The notes under the pieces are model-generated. The model had not been told where the DNA came from, did not search any database, and was given only the letters and a program-made list of their open reading frames with translations. The translations under genes were made by a program, and so were the position numbers. Positions 8,571 to 18,542 of a DNA stretch of 59,068 bases are shown here, one piece after another. Source of the stretch: Frigidibacter sp. (GTDB lineage: Bacteria; Pseudomonadota; Alphaproteobacteria; Rhodobacterales; Rhodobacteraceae); contig NZ_JAUYTT010000016.1 in assembly GCF_030695035.1 (NCBI RefSeq), positions 1 through 59,068 of the forward strand, read 5' to 3'. Numbering within the stretch: position 1 is the stretch's first letter; each line of letters starts with the position of its first letter.

Positions 8571-9809
8571 TCAGGCTGGCAGCGCCGCCAATGGCCGCTC
8601 GCGCACCGGCAGATGCACGATGGCCGAGAAGGCGCCGACGCCGACCCCGATCCACCACACGGCGTTGTAATTGCCATAGGCGTCGTACAGTCGCCCGCCC
8701 AGCCAGACGCCCATGAAGCTGCCGATCTGGTGGCTGAGGAACACGAAGCCATAGAGCGTGCCCATGTAGCGCAGCCCGTAGATATGCGCGACGAGGCCCG
8801 AGGTCAGCGGCACTGTCGCCAGCCACAGCGAGCCCATCACCACCGAGAACAGCAGCACCGAGGTCGGCGTGATCGGCATCAGGATGAAGACCGCCGAGGC
8901 GATGGTGCGGCCGACATAGATCCAGGCCAGCAGGTATTTCTTGGTATGCCGCCGCCCCAGCCAGCCCGCAGTGATGGTGCCGACGATGTTGGCGAGACCG
9001 ATCACCGAGATGGCGATGGCCCCGAGCGCCGAGGTCGTGGAGACGCCAAGCGAGGCGAGGGTGCCCGACGGGTCGATGGCGCCGCACATCTCGGTCACGA
9101 AGGCGGGGAAATGGGCGGTGATGAAGCCCAGCTGATAGCCGCAGGAAAAGAACCCGACGAAGATCAGGATGAAGGACGGGTCGCGGAAGGCGCGGTTCAG
9201 GACTGATCCGAGGCTTTCCTCGAGCTCTGCCTTGCTGGCGGGGGCGGGGGAGCGCATGAACGGCAGGGCGAAGATCACGCACAGGATCACGCCCGCGAAG
9301 ATCACGAACACCGTCTGCCATGTGTAGATCGACAGCAGCGCCTCGGCCACCGGGGCGCCGAAGACCTGCCCGGCCGAACCGGCCGCAGTGGCGATGCCGA
9401 GCGCCAGCGAGCGGTTCTCGGCACTCGCGGCGCGGCCAACGACGGCCAGGATAACCCCGAACCCGGTGCCGGCGATGCCGAAGCCCACCAGGATCTCCAG
9501 CAGCTGATGTTGCAGCGGCGTCACCGCCAGCGAAGACAGCACCAGCCCGGCGGCGTAGAGGATCGCCCCGGCGATGATCGCGCGGCGGTCGCCGAACTTT
9601 TCGGCCACCGCGCCGAAGATCGGCTGGCCGATGCCCCAGGCGAGGTTCTGGATGGCGATGGCCAGCGAGAAATCGGCCCGCGGCCAGCCGAATTCATTGG
9701 CGATAGGCAGCTGGAACACGCCGAAACTGGCGCGGATGGCGAAGCTGAGCATGATGACCACGCAGCCTGAGATCAGCACGGATGTGAACAGCGGGGTGCG
9801 CGCCTGCAT
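8571..9809 (-). CDS. Major facilitator superfamily transporter
   Basis: A 412-residue membrane protein with about 12 hydrophobic segments. It has the MFS-type loop-2/3 region (GAVAEKFGDRRAIIAGA) and its pseudo-repeat in the second half. The nearest broad resemblance is to the oxalate/formate-antiporter-like or monocarboxylate group (FRDPSFILIFVGFFSCGYQLGFI). The substrate is not predictable. It is a single gene divergent from zapE, with a hairpin-forming palindrome (9847-9888) in between. Confidence 0.88.
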   Translation of the reverse strand: MQARTPLFTSVLISGCVVIMLSFAIRASFGVFQLPIANEFGWPRADFSLAIAIQNLAWGIGQPIFGAVAEKFGDRRAIIAGAILYAAGLVLSSLAVTPLQHQLLEILVGFGIAGTGFGVILAVVGRAASAENRSLALGIATAAGSAGQVFGAPVAEALLSIYTWQTVFVIFAGVILCVIFALPFMRSPAPASKAELEESLGSVLNRAFRDPSFILIFVGFFSCGYQLGFITAHFPAFVTEMCGAIDPSGTLASLGVSTTSALGAIAISVIGLANIVGTITAGWLGRRHTKKYLLAWIYVGRTIASAVFILMPITPTSVLLFSVVMGSLWLATVPLTSGLVAHIYGLRYMGTLYGFVFLSHQIGSFMGVWLGGRLYDAYGNYNAVWWIGVGVGAFSAIVHLPVRERPLAALPA

Positions 9810-9846
9810 GGGGAAACTCCGGATTGCGGAGCCTCAAGGTGCCGGA

Positions 9847-9888
9847 AATTGTGCCGCCGTCAAATTCCGTTTTGTGACGGGCACAATT
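9847..9888. promoter_or_regulatory. Long imperfect palindrome between the MFS gene and zapE
   Basis: AATTGTGCC (9847-9855) and GGCACAATT (9880-9888) are perfect complements. The pairing continues inward through CGTCA/TGACG with a two-base bulge, leaving a 12-base loop. It lies in the divergent promoter region, 38 bp from the MFS start and 62 bp from zapE. It may be an operator for either gene. Confidence 0.5.
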
Positions 9889-9950
9889 GCGTTTCGTGCT
9901 GGGGCCGACGCGGCTTCCCTTGCCCCGGCCTGCGCGCTATTTCGGTCGGC

Positions 9951-11027
9951 ATGACAGAGACGCTGACCCAGATCTATGACCGGCTGTGCAAGGACGGCAC
10001 CCTGCGCCCCGACCCGGCGCAGCGCGCGGCCCTGCCTTTGCTGCAAGCGGTGCGCGAGGCGTTGGAGGCGGAGCCGCCCAAGCGCGGGCTGTTCGGCTTT
10101 CTGGCCAAGCCGCCGGCGCCGCCCAAGGGGCTCTACCTCTGGGGCGGGGTCGGGCGCGGCAAGTCGATGCTGATGGACCTGTTCATGGAACATGTGGCGA
10201 TCAGCGCCAAGCGCCGGGTGCATTTCCACGCCTTCATGCAGGAAATCCAGAACCGCCTGCATGAGGTGCGCAAGACCGGCGTGCAGGACGCGATCCGCCC
10301 GGTGGCCGTGGCCGTCGCCGAACAGGCCAAGCTGCTGTGCTTTGACGAGATGCAGATCACCGACATCGCCGATGCGATGATCGTCGGGCGGCTGTTCCAG
10401 TACCTGTTCGAGATGGGGGTGGTCGTCGTCACCACCTCGAACCGGGTGCCGGAGGATCTGTACAAGGACGGGCTGAACCGGCCGCTGTTCCTGCCTTTCA
10501 TCGCGCTGATCGAAGACAACATGGACGTGCATGAGCTGGAGAGCGAGACCGATTACCGCCAGCACCGGCTGGCCGGGACGCCGGTCTATTTCTGCCCCGC
10601 CGATGCCAAGGCGTCGCGCGCCATCGAGGCGATCTGGCAGGAGCTGACGGGCGGCGGCGGCGAGGGGCCCTTGGTGCTGAAGGTCAAGGGCCGTGACGTG
10701 GTGCTGCCCGATGCGCGGTCGGGCGTGGCGCGCGCCAGCTTCTGGGATCTGTGTGCCAAGCCGCTTGGCCCCGCCGATTATCTGGCGATCGCGGGCGCGG
10801 TGCGGGTACTGATCGTCGAGGAGGTGCCGCTGCTGTCGTCGTCGAACTTCAACGAGGCCAAGCGCTTCGTGACGCTGATCGACGCGCTCTATGAGGCGAA
10901 GGTGCGGCTGATCTGCTCGGCCGCGGCCAGCCCCGAGAACCTCTATATCGAGGGCGAGGGCAGCTTCGAATTCGTGCGCTCTGCCAGCCGCCTGCGCGAG
11001 ATGCAGAGCGAGGGCTGGGGCGCCTGA
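9951..11027 (+). CDS. zapE: Cell division protein ZapE / AFG1-family ATPase
   Basis: A 358-residue AAA-type ATPase of the AFG1/ZapE family. Walker A is GGVGRGKS (65-72) and Walker B is LLCFDEMQITD. The family's ITDIADAM, TTSNRVPEDLY and DYRQ motifs are present. In E. coli ZapE interacts with the Z ring; mitochondrial AFG1 assists turnover of respiratory-chain subunits. The ATG at 9951 gives the normal family length; an upstream in-frame ATG lies inside the palindrome region and is less likely. Confidence 0.92.
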   Translation: MTETLTQIYDRLCKDGTLRPDPAQRAALPLLQAVREALEAEPPKRGLFGFLAKPPAPPKGLYLWGGVGRGKSMLMDLFMEHVAISAKRRVHFHAFMQEIQNRLHEVRKTGVQDAIRPVAVAVAEQAKLLCFDEMQITDIADAMIVGRLFQYLFEMGVVVVTTSNRVPEDLYKDGLNRPLFLPFIALIEDNMDVHELESETDYRQHRLAGTPVYFCPADAKASRAIEAIWQELTGGGGEGPLVLKVKGRDVVLPDARSGVARASFWDLCAKPLGPADYLAIAGAVRVLIVEEVPLLSSSNFNEAKRFVTLIDALYEAKVRLICSAAASPENLYIEGEGSFEFVRSASRLREMQSEGWGA

Positions 11028-12059
11028 TCAGCCCGCGCGCCGCGCCTTGCGCCAGGCGTCGGGCGTCAGCCCCTCGGCCTCGCGGAACACCCGGATCAGG
11101 TGCGAGGCATCGCAGAACCCGGTCTGCAGTGCGATCTGGGTGATAGGCACATCCCCGCGCTCCAGCAGGTGCCGCGCCTGCGACAGCCGCATCCGCCGCG
11201 CCGCCTCGGTTGGCGTCAGATCCAGCGCGGCGGCGAAGTGGCGTTCCAGCTTGCGGCGGCTGACGCCCAGTTGCTCGGCCAGCCGCGCCACCGGCAAGGG
11301 CGTGTCCAGCGCCTGCTGGATCCGCAGCAGGGCGCGCTTCACCAGCGGGTCGGCGGTGGTCAGCTCCAGCGGCAGGCCCGGCTGGGGGCGATCGGCGGCC
11401 ATCGCCTCATCGAAGATCATGATCGCCAGGCTTTTGCGCGCCGCTGCCGCGCCGATGTGACGGTCCACCAGAAACGCCGCCAGATGCGCCGAACTGGCGC
11501 CGCCCGAACAGGTGATACGGTCGCGGTCCACCACGAAGATGCGGTCGGACACCGGGGTCAGCCCCTCGAACTCATCGCGGAAATCGTCGTGGTGGAACCA
11601 GTTCACGCAGCAGCGATAGCCCTGCATCAGCCCGGCGCGGTGCAAGATGAAGGCGCCGGTGCAGATTCCGATCAGCGGCACGCGTGCCGCGGCCGCCTGA
11701 TGCAAGAAGCGGGTCAGGTCGGGATGCAGGCTCTGGTTCTCATCGATCAGCCCCCCGATCACCGCGATATAATCAAAGCGGCGCGGGTCGCCGAGGCGCT
11801 CTTCGGGCTGTACGCTCAGCCCGCAGCTGGACTCGATGGGCTCGCCCGCCTGCGACAGCAGCCGCCAGCGGCACAGAATCGGGCGGGATCGGTCGCCCTC
11901 ATCTGCGGCAAGGCGCAGCACATCGACGAAATTGGCCAGCGCACACAGGGTAAAGCGGCGCGCGAGGATGATGCCGACGCGCAGGCGGGGTTCCGAGGCA
12001 GGTTCCGGAGTGTGTTTCACGGGCGTGACGCAATCATGATGGTCTGGTGACGCATCCAT
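11028..12059 (-). CDS. GlxA-type transcriptional regulator (GATase-1-like + AraC HTH)
   Basis: A 343-residue regulator with a DJ-1/PfpI-type class I amidotransferase-like N-terminal domain (about 30-210; GICTGAFIL at the nucleophile-elbow position) and a C-terminal AraC double helix-turn-helix. Such proteins often control glycine betaine, carnitine or arginine catabolism (GbdR/CdhR/ArgR type), but no target genes adjoin it. I chose the ATG at 12059; an in-frame TTG at 12086 would extend it by nine residues. It is divergent from a second protein of the same architecture, only ~60 bp away. Confidence 0.85.
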   Translation of the reverse strand: MDASPDHHDCVTPVKHTPEPASEPRLRVGIILARRFTLCALANFVDVLRLAADEGDRSRPILCRWRLLSQAGEPIESSCGLSVQPEERLGDPRRFDYIAVIGGLIDENQSLHPDLTRFLHQAAAARVPLIGICTGAFILHRAGLMQGYRCCVNWFHHDDFRDEFEGLTPVSDRIFVVDRDRITCSGGASSAHLAAFLVDRHIGAAAARKSLAIMIFDEAMAADRPQPGLPLELTTADPLVKRALLRIQQALDTPLPVARLAEQLGVSRRKLERHFAAALDLTPTEAARRMRLSQARHLLERGDVPITQIALQTGFCDASHLIRVFREAEGLTPDAWRKARRAG

Positions 12060-12120
12060 ACAGTGCGGCGCGGCGGATTTCGACAATCATTCTTGCTTCA
12101 CCCTCTTGCCCGGAGTGCCC

Positions 12121-13128
12121 ATGACCAGCCACAGCCCGATCCGCGCCGCCAGCAAGATCAGCCCTCAGCCAGTCGGCGAGGCGCGCTTTGCCTTCCTGCT
12201 GCTGGACGGCTTCACCCATCTGGCCTTCGCCTCGGCGCTGGAGCCGCTGCGCGTGGCGAATGAGGCGCTTGGCCGCCCCGCCTATGGCTGGCGGCTGCTG
12301 AGCGAAACGGGCGGGCCGGTCACCTGCTCCAACGGCATGACCATTCTGGCCGATGGCCCGATGCAGCCGATGGGCCGGGGCGAAACTCTGATCGTGGTCG
12401 GCGGGCGCGGGGCGCGGCGGCAGGCCAGCGACCGGCTGCTGGGGCAATTGCGGCGCGAGGCGGTGCGCGGCACCCGTATCGGCGCGCTGTGCATGGGCAG
12501 CTATATCCTCGCGCGGGCGGGGCTGCTGGAGGGCGAGGAGTGCGCGGTGCATTGGGAGCTTGCCGATGCCTTCGCCGAGGAGTTTCCGCGCATCAACGTC
12601 ACCCGCGCCGCCTTCACCCTTGGTCGCCGGCCGACGGCACCGGGCGGGGCGGTGGCGGCAGACATGATGCTGCACCTGATCGCCGCCGATCATGGCGCCG
12701 AGCTGCCGGCGCGGCTGGCGGACCTGATGGTCTGCAACGGCGTGCGCAGCCCACAATCGGATCAGACCGTGTCGCTGCAATCGCGCTACGGGATGCGCAA
12801 TCCGCGTCTGGTGAAGGTGCTGCGCTTCATGGAGCAGACGCTGGAACAGCCGCTGACCGCGGCCGAGATCGCAGAGGCGGCGGGCATGTCGATCCGCCAG
12901 ACCGAACGGCTGTTCACCCGCTATGTGAAGATGACGCCGATGGCCTTCTACGCGCGGTTGCGGCTGGACAAGGCGCATAGCCTGCTGATGCAGACCGAAC
13001 TGTCGATCACCGAGGTGGCGGTGGCCTGCGGGTTCCAGTCCTCCTCGCATTTTGCCAAACGCTATCGCGCCGCCTTTGGCGTGAACCCGCGGCATATGCG
13101 GGTGGTGGGTGCCCCCGCCGCCGCGTGA
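12121..13128 (+). CDS. GlxA-type transcriptional regulator (GATase-1-like + AraC HTH), second copy
   Basis: A 335-residue protein with the same two-domain plan as its divergent neighbour: DJ-1/PfpI-like part (FLLLDGFTHLAFASALEPLRVAN, split here by function; GALCMGSYILARAGLL at the elbow) and a C-terminal AraC HTH (ITEVAVACGFQSSSHFAKRYR region). The two proteins are clearly different in sequence, so this is an old pair rather than a recent duplication. The ATG at 12121 has a weak GGAG upstream. The divergent arrangement suggests shared or cross regulation. Confidence 0.86.
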   Translation: MTSHSPIRAASKISPQPVGEARFAFLLLDGFTHLAFASALEPLRVANEALGRPAYGWRLLSETGGPVTCSNGMTILADGPMQPMGRGETLIVVGGRGARRQASDRLLGQLRREAVRGTRIGALCMGSYILARAGLLEGEECAVHWELADAFAEEFPRINVTRAAFTLGRRPTAPGGAVAADMMLHLIAADHGAELPARLADLMVCNGVRSPQSDQTVSLQSRYGMRNPRLVKVLRFMEQTLEQPLTAAEIAEAAGMSIRQTERLFTRYVKMTPMAFYARLRLDKAHSLLMQTELSITEVAVACGFQSSSHFAKRYRAAFGVNPRHMRVVGAPAAA

Positions 13129-13137
13129 CGGCAGGGG

Positions 13138-13153
13138 CCGTTTTTAGAAACGG
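13138..13153. terminator. Bidirectional terminator between convergent genes
   Basis: CCGTTT (13138-13143) and AAACGG (13148-13153) form a 6-bp stem around TTAG. It lies exactly between the stops of the convergent regulator and LLM genes and gives short T runs in both directions. Confidence 0.55.
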
Positions 13154-13159
13154 TGGCGT

Positions 13160-14188
13160 TCAGGCCAGCATGTCGCGGACCATCGGGATCACCTTGGTCC
13201 CGTAAAGCTCGACCCCGTCCAGCAGCACGCTCGGTTGCTGCGGGCCTGCCGAATATTTCAGGTCGAACCGCTGCACGCCCAGCTTGCGCACCGTGGCGGC
13301 GATCTTCTTCGCCACCGTCTCGGGGCTGCCGACGTACAGCGAGCCATGGTCGATCTCGCGCTCGAAATCCTGGATCCGCAGCGGGGCCCAACCGCGCGAG
13401 CCGCCGATCAGGTCATGCATCACCTTGTAGGCCGGCCAGAACCGCGCGCGCGCCTCGGCATCGGTGGGGCCGACATGGCCGGGGGAATGCACGCCGATGG
13501 GAAGGGCGGGGGTGCCCACCTGCTCCCAGGCCTGATGGTAGAGATCGACATAGGGTTTGAACCGCGCCGGATCGCCGCCGATGATCGCCAGCATCATCGG
13601 CAAGCCGTGGCTGACCGCGCGCAGCACCGATTCCGGGCTGCCGCCGACGCCGATCCAGGCCTTTAGGGGGCGCTCGGGGCGCGGATAGACCACCTGCGCC
13701 TTCAGCTCCGCCCGGGTGCGGCCGTGCCAGCTGACCTTCTCATCGCGCAGCAGGCGGGTCAGCAGGTCCAGCTTCTCCTCGAACAGCACCTCGTAATCGC
13801 GCATCGCAAAGCCGAACAGCGGGAAGCTTTCGGTGAAGGACCCGCGCCCCAGGATCAGCTCTGCCCGCCCGTCCGACAGCGCATCCAGCGTGGCGAAACG
13901 CTGGAACAGCCGCACCGGATCATCCGAGGACAGCACGGTCACGGCGGTGCCGATGCGCAGCCGCCGGGTCTTGGCGGCAATCGCCGCCATCACGATCTCC
14001 GGGGCCGAGACGGCAAAGTCGGCACGGTGATGCTCGCCGATGCCGATGAAGTCGACTCCGGTCTGGTCGGCGATCACCGCCTCGGCGACGACATTGCGCA
14101 GGGTTTCGGCATGGGATTGCAGCGTGCCATCCGGGTTTCCGGTGACATCGCCAAAGGTGTCGAGGCCGAGTTCGATCTGGGTGGTCAT
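13160..14188 (-). CDS. LLM-class flavin-dependent oxidoreductase (luciferase-like)
   Basis: A 342-residue TIM-barrel protein of the bacterial luciferase-like monooxygenase family, flavin-dependent and probably using FMNH2 from a separate reductase. Recognisable parts are GVDFIGIGEHHRADFAVSAP, the RLRIGTAVTVLSSDDPVR strand and GRGSFTESFPLFG. The group-specific substrate is unknown. It is a single gene on the minus strand, with its own ~100-bp upstream region before folC. The ATG at 14188 is preceded by GGAGG. Confidence 0.88.
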   Translation of the reverse strand: MTTQIELGLDTFGDVTGNPDGTLQSHAETLRNVVAEAVIADQTGVDFIGIGEHHRADFAVSAPEIVMAAIAAKTRRLRIGTAVTVLSSDDPVRLFQRFATLDALSDGRAELILGRGSFTESFPLFGFAMRDYEVLFEEKLDLLTRLLRDEKVSWHGRTRAELKAQVVYPRPERPLKAWIGVGGSPESVLRAVSHGLPMMLAIIGGDPARFKPYVDLYHQAWEQVGTPALPIGVHSPGHVGPTDAEARARFWPAYKVMHDLIGGSRGWAPLRIQDFEREIDHGSLYVGSPETVAKKIAATVRKLGVQRFDLKYSAGPQQPSVLLDGVELYGTKVIPMVRDMLA

Positions 14189-14288
14189 GGGAATGCCTCC
14201 TGTTCAGCGTTGCCGCAAAGGTAAGGCTGCGGGGCCGCCGCCACAACGGCCAGCCCTGTGCGCCCGCGCCCCGGCCCTGTGCGCTGCC

Positions 14289-15566
14289 TCAGCCGTTCTC
14301 GCGCAGGATGCTGCCGGCGAGGTAGAGCGAGCCGCAGATCAGCACCCGCGCCCCGGCATCCGCCGCCACGATCCGCTGCACGGCCTCCAGCACCGAGGGC
14401 GCGGTGGTCGCCGCCAGCCCGGCGGCATGGGCGGCGGCCTCGGTTTCCTCGGCGCTCAGCGTGTTCGCCTCGCCGGGGATCGACACGGCGATCAGGCTGT
14501 CGGCATGGGCAGCCAGCGGGCGCAGGTAGCCGCCGATATCCTTAGTGTTCAGCATCCCCACCACCAGATGCGTCGCCCGCCGCGGCATCGCCGCCAGCGT
14601 TTCCGCCAGAGCCTCGCCCGCCGCGGGGTTGTGCCCACCGTCGAGCCACAGCTCCGCCTCGGGTGCCGCCATCGGCAGCGGGCCCCGGCGCAAGCGCTGC
14701 ATGCGCGCGGGCCAGTCGGCGCGGGTCACTGCTGCCTCGCAGGCCGCCTCATCGGCCCCCAGATGGCGCAAAGCGGCCAACGCGGACCCGGCATTGTGGA
14801 TCTGGTGGGGGCCGGGCAGGTTCGGCAGCGGCAGGTCCAGAAGGCCGGTCTCGTCCTGATAGACCAGCCGGCCTCCTTCTGCCTGCACATGCCAGTGCTG
14901 GCCATGCACCAGCAGCGGCGCGCCCAGCCTTGCCGCCCGCCGCTCGATCACCTCCAGCGCGTCATCCTGCTGCGGGCCGACGATGCAGGGGACGCCGCGT
15001 TTCAGGATGCCCGCCTTCTCGCCCGCGATCTCGGCCAGTGTTTCGCCCAGATATTGCTGATGGTCGATCGACACCGGGGTGATGATGGTTAGCCGCGGCG
15101 CCTCAATCACGTTGGTCGCATCCAGCCGCCCGCCAAGCCCCACCTCCAGCAGTGTCCAGTCGGCATGGGTGCGGGCGAATCCCAGCAAGGCGGCGCAGGT
15201 GGTGATCTCGAAGAAGGTGATGTTCTGCCCGTCATTGGCGCGCCAGCATTCCTCCAGCAGAGCGGTCAGGTCGGCCTCGGGGATGGTCCGGCCGGCGATG
15301 CGGATGCGCTCATGGAACCAGGCCAGATGCGGCGAGGTATAGGCGTGGACCTTCTCCCCCCGCGATTCGAGCCCGGCCCGGATCATCGCCTGCGTCGAGC
15401 CCTTGCCGTTGGTTCCGGCGACATGGATCACCGGCGGCAGGCGCTGCTCGGGGTTGCCAAGCGCGCCGAGCAGGCGCCAGACCCTGTCCAGCGTCAGGTC
15501 GATGATCTTGGGATGCAGCGCCATCATCCGCGCGAGGATGGCGTCGGATCCGGCGGGCCGCGTCAC
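14289..15566 (-). CDS. folC: Bifunctional dihydrofolate / folylpolyglutamate synthase
   Basis: A 425-residue Mur-ligase-like enzyme. It adds L-glutamate to dihydropteroate and then further glutamates to folates, using ATP. The P-loop is GTNGKGS (51-57), and the ligase signature region [17 protein letters not shown] is present. It overlaps the end of accD by four bases (ATGA), so it is translationally coupled to it. This accD-folC order is typical of proteobacteria. Confidence 0.95.
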   Translation of the reverse strand: MTRPAGSDAILARMMALHPKIIDLTLDRVWRLLGALGNPEQRLPPVIHVAGTNGKGSTQAMIRAGLESRGEKVHAYTSPHLAWFHERIRIAGRTIPEADLTALLEECWRANDGQNITFFEITTCAALLGFARTHADWTLLEVGLGGRLDATNVIEAPRLTIITPVSIDHQQYLGETLAEIAGEKAGILKRGVPCIVGPQQDDALEVIERRAARLGAPLLVHGQHWHVQAEGGRLVYQDETGLLDLPLPNLPGPHQIHNAGSALAALRHLGADEAACEAAVTRADWPARMQRLRRGPLPMAAPEAELWLDGGHNPAAGEALAETLAAMPRRATHLVVGMLNTKDIGGYLRPLAAHADSLIAVSIPGEANTLSAEETEAAAHAAGLAATTAPSVLEAVQRIVAADAGARVLICGSLYLAGSILRENG

Positions 15567-16543
15567 GGTTTGGCGGCGGGCTTGGGGTCTGCGGCCTTAA
15601 CAGCGGGTGCCGGTTCCATAGCGGCTGCCGGAACGGGTTCTGCGATGGCCTTCACCTCGGGCTTGGGCGCGGGCAGGTCGCCCTTCACTGCGGGCGGCTG
15701 CCCGGTCAGCATCCGCAGCACCGTGACCAGTTCCTCGCGCAGCTTCTTGCGGTGGGTCACCCGGTCCAGCATCCCGTGATCCAGCAGGTATTCGGCGCGC
15801 TGGAAGCCTTCGGGCAACTTTTCACGGATCGTCTGTTCGATCACCCGCGGCCCGGCGAAGCAGATCAGCGCGTTCGGCTCGGCAATATGCACATCGCCCA
15901 GCATCGCATAGCTGGCGGTTACGCCGCCGGTGGTCGGATGGGTCAGCACCACGATATAGGGCAGGCCCGCTTCCTTCAGCATCTGCACGGCAACGGTCGT
16001 GCGCGGCATCTGCATCAGGCTCAGGATCCCTTCCTGCATCCGCGCGCCGCCCGCGGCCGAGAACAACACCAGCGGCCGTTTGAGCGCCACGGCGCGCTGC
16101 GCGGCGGCGATGATCGCGTTGCCGACATACATGCCCATCGAGCCGGCCATGAAGCTGAAGTCCTGCGCGGCGACCACCACCGGCGTGCGGGCAATCTCGC
16201 CCTCGGCCACCAGCATCGCCTCTTTCTCGCCCGTGGCCTTCTGCGCGCCGCGCATCCGGTCGGGGTATTTCTTCTGGTCGCGGAATTGCAGCGGGTCGAT
16301 CACCGGTTCCGGCACCTTCACCTCGGTGAAGATCCCGCCATCGAACAGCGCGTGAAAGCGGGCGCGGGGCGTGATGCCCATGTGATGTTCGCAATTGGTG
16401 CAGACGTTCAGGTTGTCGGCCAGCTCGCGGTGGAACAGCATGGTCCCGCATTCGGGGCATTTGGTCCACAGGTTCTCGGGCACCTCGCGGCGAGAGAACA
16501 GCGAGTTGATCTTGGGTCGGACGTAGTTCGAGATCCAGTTCAT
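15563..16543 (-). CDS. accD: Acetyl-CoA carboxylase carboxyltransferase subunit beta
   Basis: A 326-residue subunit that, with AccA, transfers carboxyl from carboxybiotin to acetyl-CoA in fatty acid synthesis. The N-terminal zinc ribbon has C29, C32, C48 and C51. The crotonase-like carboxyltransferase core follows ([22 protein letters not shown]). An Ala/Pro/Lys-rich tail of ~45 residues extends beyond the catalytic core and is probably disordered. The start at 16543 gives the family N-terminus MNWISNYV. It is first in a pair with folC and divergent from ilvD. Confidence 0.95.
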   Translation of the reverse strand: MNWISNYVRPKINSLFSRREVPENLWTKCPECGTMLFHRELADNLNVCTNCEHHMGITPRARFHALFDGGIFTEVKVPEPVIDPLQFRDQKKYPDRMRGAQKATGEKEAMLVAEGEIARTPVVVAAQDFSFMAGSMGMYVGNAIIAAAQRAVALKRPLVLFSAAGGARMQEGILSLMQMPRTTVAVQMLKEAGLPYIVVLTHPTTGGVTASYAMLGDVHIAEPNALICFAGPRVIEQTIREKLPEGFQRAEYLLDHGMLDRVTHRKKLREELVTVLRMLTGQPPAVKGDLPAPKPEVKAIAEPVPAAAMEPAPAVKAADPKPAAKP

Positions 16544-16808
16544 CGCGCGCTCCCGCTCGGCCGTGTGTCTGCCGGCCACCTGTCTGCCTTGCTGCGCCCC
16601 GAAATAAGCGGCAAGGGCAGGAAATGCAATCGCAGGCATGGGCCGCAGCCGGCCAAATGGCGCCGCCACCCGCGACCTGCCCCCACCAAAGCAGGGCCGC
16701 GCGACATTTCCGCAAAGCTGGGGCGCCTGCTGCGGCAGAATCCTGCCTTGCCCCGGCCCGATCTGGACACTATTCCCTTGGCCCAGCCAATTCCGGGAGG
16801 ACAGCCCC

Positions 16809-18542
16809 ATGAAGAACACCCGTTTCGACAAGTCCCGGCTTCCCAGCCGCCATGTCACCGAAGGGCCGGAGCGCGCGCCGCACCGCAGCTACTTCTATGC
16901 GATGGGCATCACGGAAGAAGAGATTCACCAGCCCTGGGTCGGCGTTGCCACCTGCTGGAACGAGGCGGCGCCCTGCAACATCGCGCTGAACCGTCAGGCA
17001 CAGTCGGTGAAGATGGGCGTGAAGAAGGGCGGCGGCACCCCGCGCGAGTTCACCACCATCACCGTCACCGATGGCATCGCCATGGGGCATGAGGGGATGC
17101 GCTCGTCGCTCGCCAGCCGCGATGCGATTGCGGACACGGTCGAGCTGACCATGCGCGGCCATTGCTATGACGCCATCGTCGGCCTTGCCGGCTGCGACAA
17201 GTCGCTGCCGGGGATGATGATGGCCATGGTGCGGCTGAACACCCCCTCGGTCTTCATCTATGGCGGGTCGATCCTGCCGGGCCGGCTGAACGGCAAGGAC
17301 GTCGTGGTGCAGGACGTGTTCGAGGCGGTCGGCCAGCACGCCGCCGGCAACATGACCGATGCGGAACTGGCGATCCTCGAGCGGGTGGCCTGCCCCTCTG
17401 CCGGGGCCTGCGGCGGGCAATATACCGCCAACACCATGGCCTGCGTGTCCGAAGCCATCGGCCTTGCACTGCTGAACTCCTCGGGGGCGCCCGCGCCCTA
17501 CGAGTCGCGCGACCAGTATGGCGATGCCTCGGGTCAGGCGATCATGCACCTGATCGAAAAGAACATCCGCGCCCGCGACATCGTCACCCTCAAGTCGCTG
17601 GAGAATGCCGCCCGCGTCGTGGCCTGCACCGGCGGATCGACCAATGCCGGGTTGCACCTGCCCGCCATCGCGCATGAGGCGGGGATCGATTTCGACCTGT
17701 TCGACGTCTGCGACATCTTCCGCGACACGCCCTATTTTGTCTCGCTGCGCCCGGGCGGCGAGTATGTGGCGAAGGATCTTTACGAGGCTGGCGGTGTGCC
17801 GGTGGTGATGAAGGAACTGCGCAAGGCCGGCCTGCTGCATGAAGAGTGCATGACCGCCTCTGGTCGCGCGCTTGGCGAAGAGCTGGACCTGATCGAGCGT
17901 GAGGCGGACGGCAAGGTCATCTACCCGATCAGCACCCCGATCACCGCCACCGGCGGCGTCGTCGGCCTGCGCGGCAACCTTGCGCCCGATGGGGCCATCG
18001 TGAAGGTCGCCGGCATGGCGCCCGAGCAGCAGGTCTTCACCGGCCCGGCACGCGTGTTCGAGTGCGAGGAAGAGGCGTTCGAGGCGGTGCAGAACCGCGG
18101 CTATGCCGAAGGCGATGTGATCGTCATCCGCAACGAGGGCCCCGCTGGCGGGCCGGGGATGCGCGAGATGCTGTCCACCACTGCCGCGCTCTCGGGCCAG
18201 GGCATGGGCAAGAAGGTGGCGCTGATCACCGATGGCCGCTTCTCGGGTGCGACCCGGGGCTTCTGCATCGGCCATGTCGGGCCCGAGGCGGCGCATGGCG
18301 GGCCGATTGCCCTGCTGAAGAACGGCGACATGATCACCATCGACGCGATCAAGGGCGAGATTTCCGTCGCGCTCAGCGATGAGGAACTGGCGGCGCGCAA
18401 GGCTGTCTGGGCCGGTCCGCGCAAGAACGACTATGCCAGTGGCGCGCTGTGGAAATACGCGCAGTTGGTCGGCGTGGCCCGCTATGGCGCCGTCACCCAT
18501 CCCGGCACCAAAGCCGAAACGCATGTCTATATGGACCAATGA
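16809..18542 (+). CDS. ilvD: Dihydroxy-acid dehydratase
   Basis: A 577-residue IlvD/Edd-family dehydratase carrying an Fe-S cluster, catalysing the third step of valine/isoleucine (and pantothenate) synthesis. Typical motifs: [35 protein letters not shown] and [16 protein letters not shown]. The ATG at 16809 follows GGGAGGA and gives the expected N-terminus [15 protein letters not shown]. It is a monocistronic start, but the next gene overlaps its 3' end. Confidence 0.96.
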   Translation: MKNTRFDKSRLPSRHVTEGPERAPHRSYFYAMGITEEEIHQPWVGVATCWNEAAPCNIALNRQAQSVKMGVKKGGGTPREFTTITVTDGIAMGHEGMRSSLASRDAIADTVELTMRGHCYDAIVGLAGCDKSLPGMMMAMVRLNTPSVFIYGGSILPGRLNGKDVVVQDVFEAVGQHAAGNMTDAELAILERVACPSAGACGGQYTANTMACVSEAIGLALLNSSGAPAPYESRDQYGDASGQAIMHLIEKNIRARDIVTLKSLENAARVVACTGGSTNAGLHLPAIAHEAGIDFDLFDVCDIFRDTPYFVSLRPGGEYVAKDLYEAGGVPVVMKELRKAGLLHEECMTASGRALGEELDLIEREADGKVIYPISTPITATGGVVGLRGNLAPDGAIVKVAGMAPEQQVFTGPARVFECEEEAFEAVQNRGYAEGDVIVIRNEGPAGGPGMREMLSTTAALSGQGMGKKVALITDGRFSGATRGFCIGHVGPEAAHGGPIALLKNGDMITIDAIKGEISVALSDEELAARKAVWAGPRKNDYASGALWKYAQLVGVARYGAVTHPGTKAETHVYMDQ

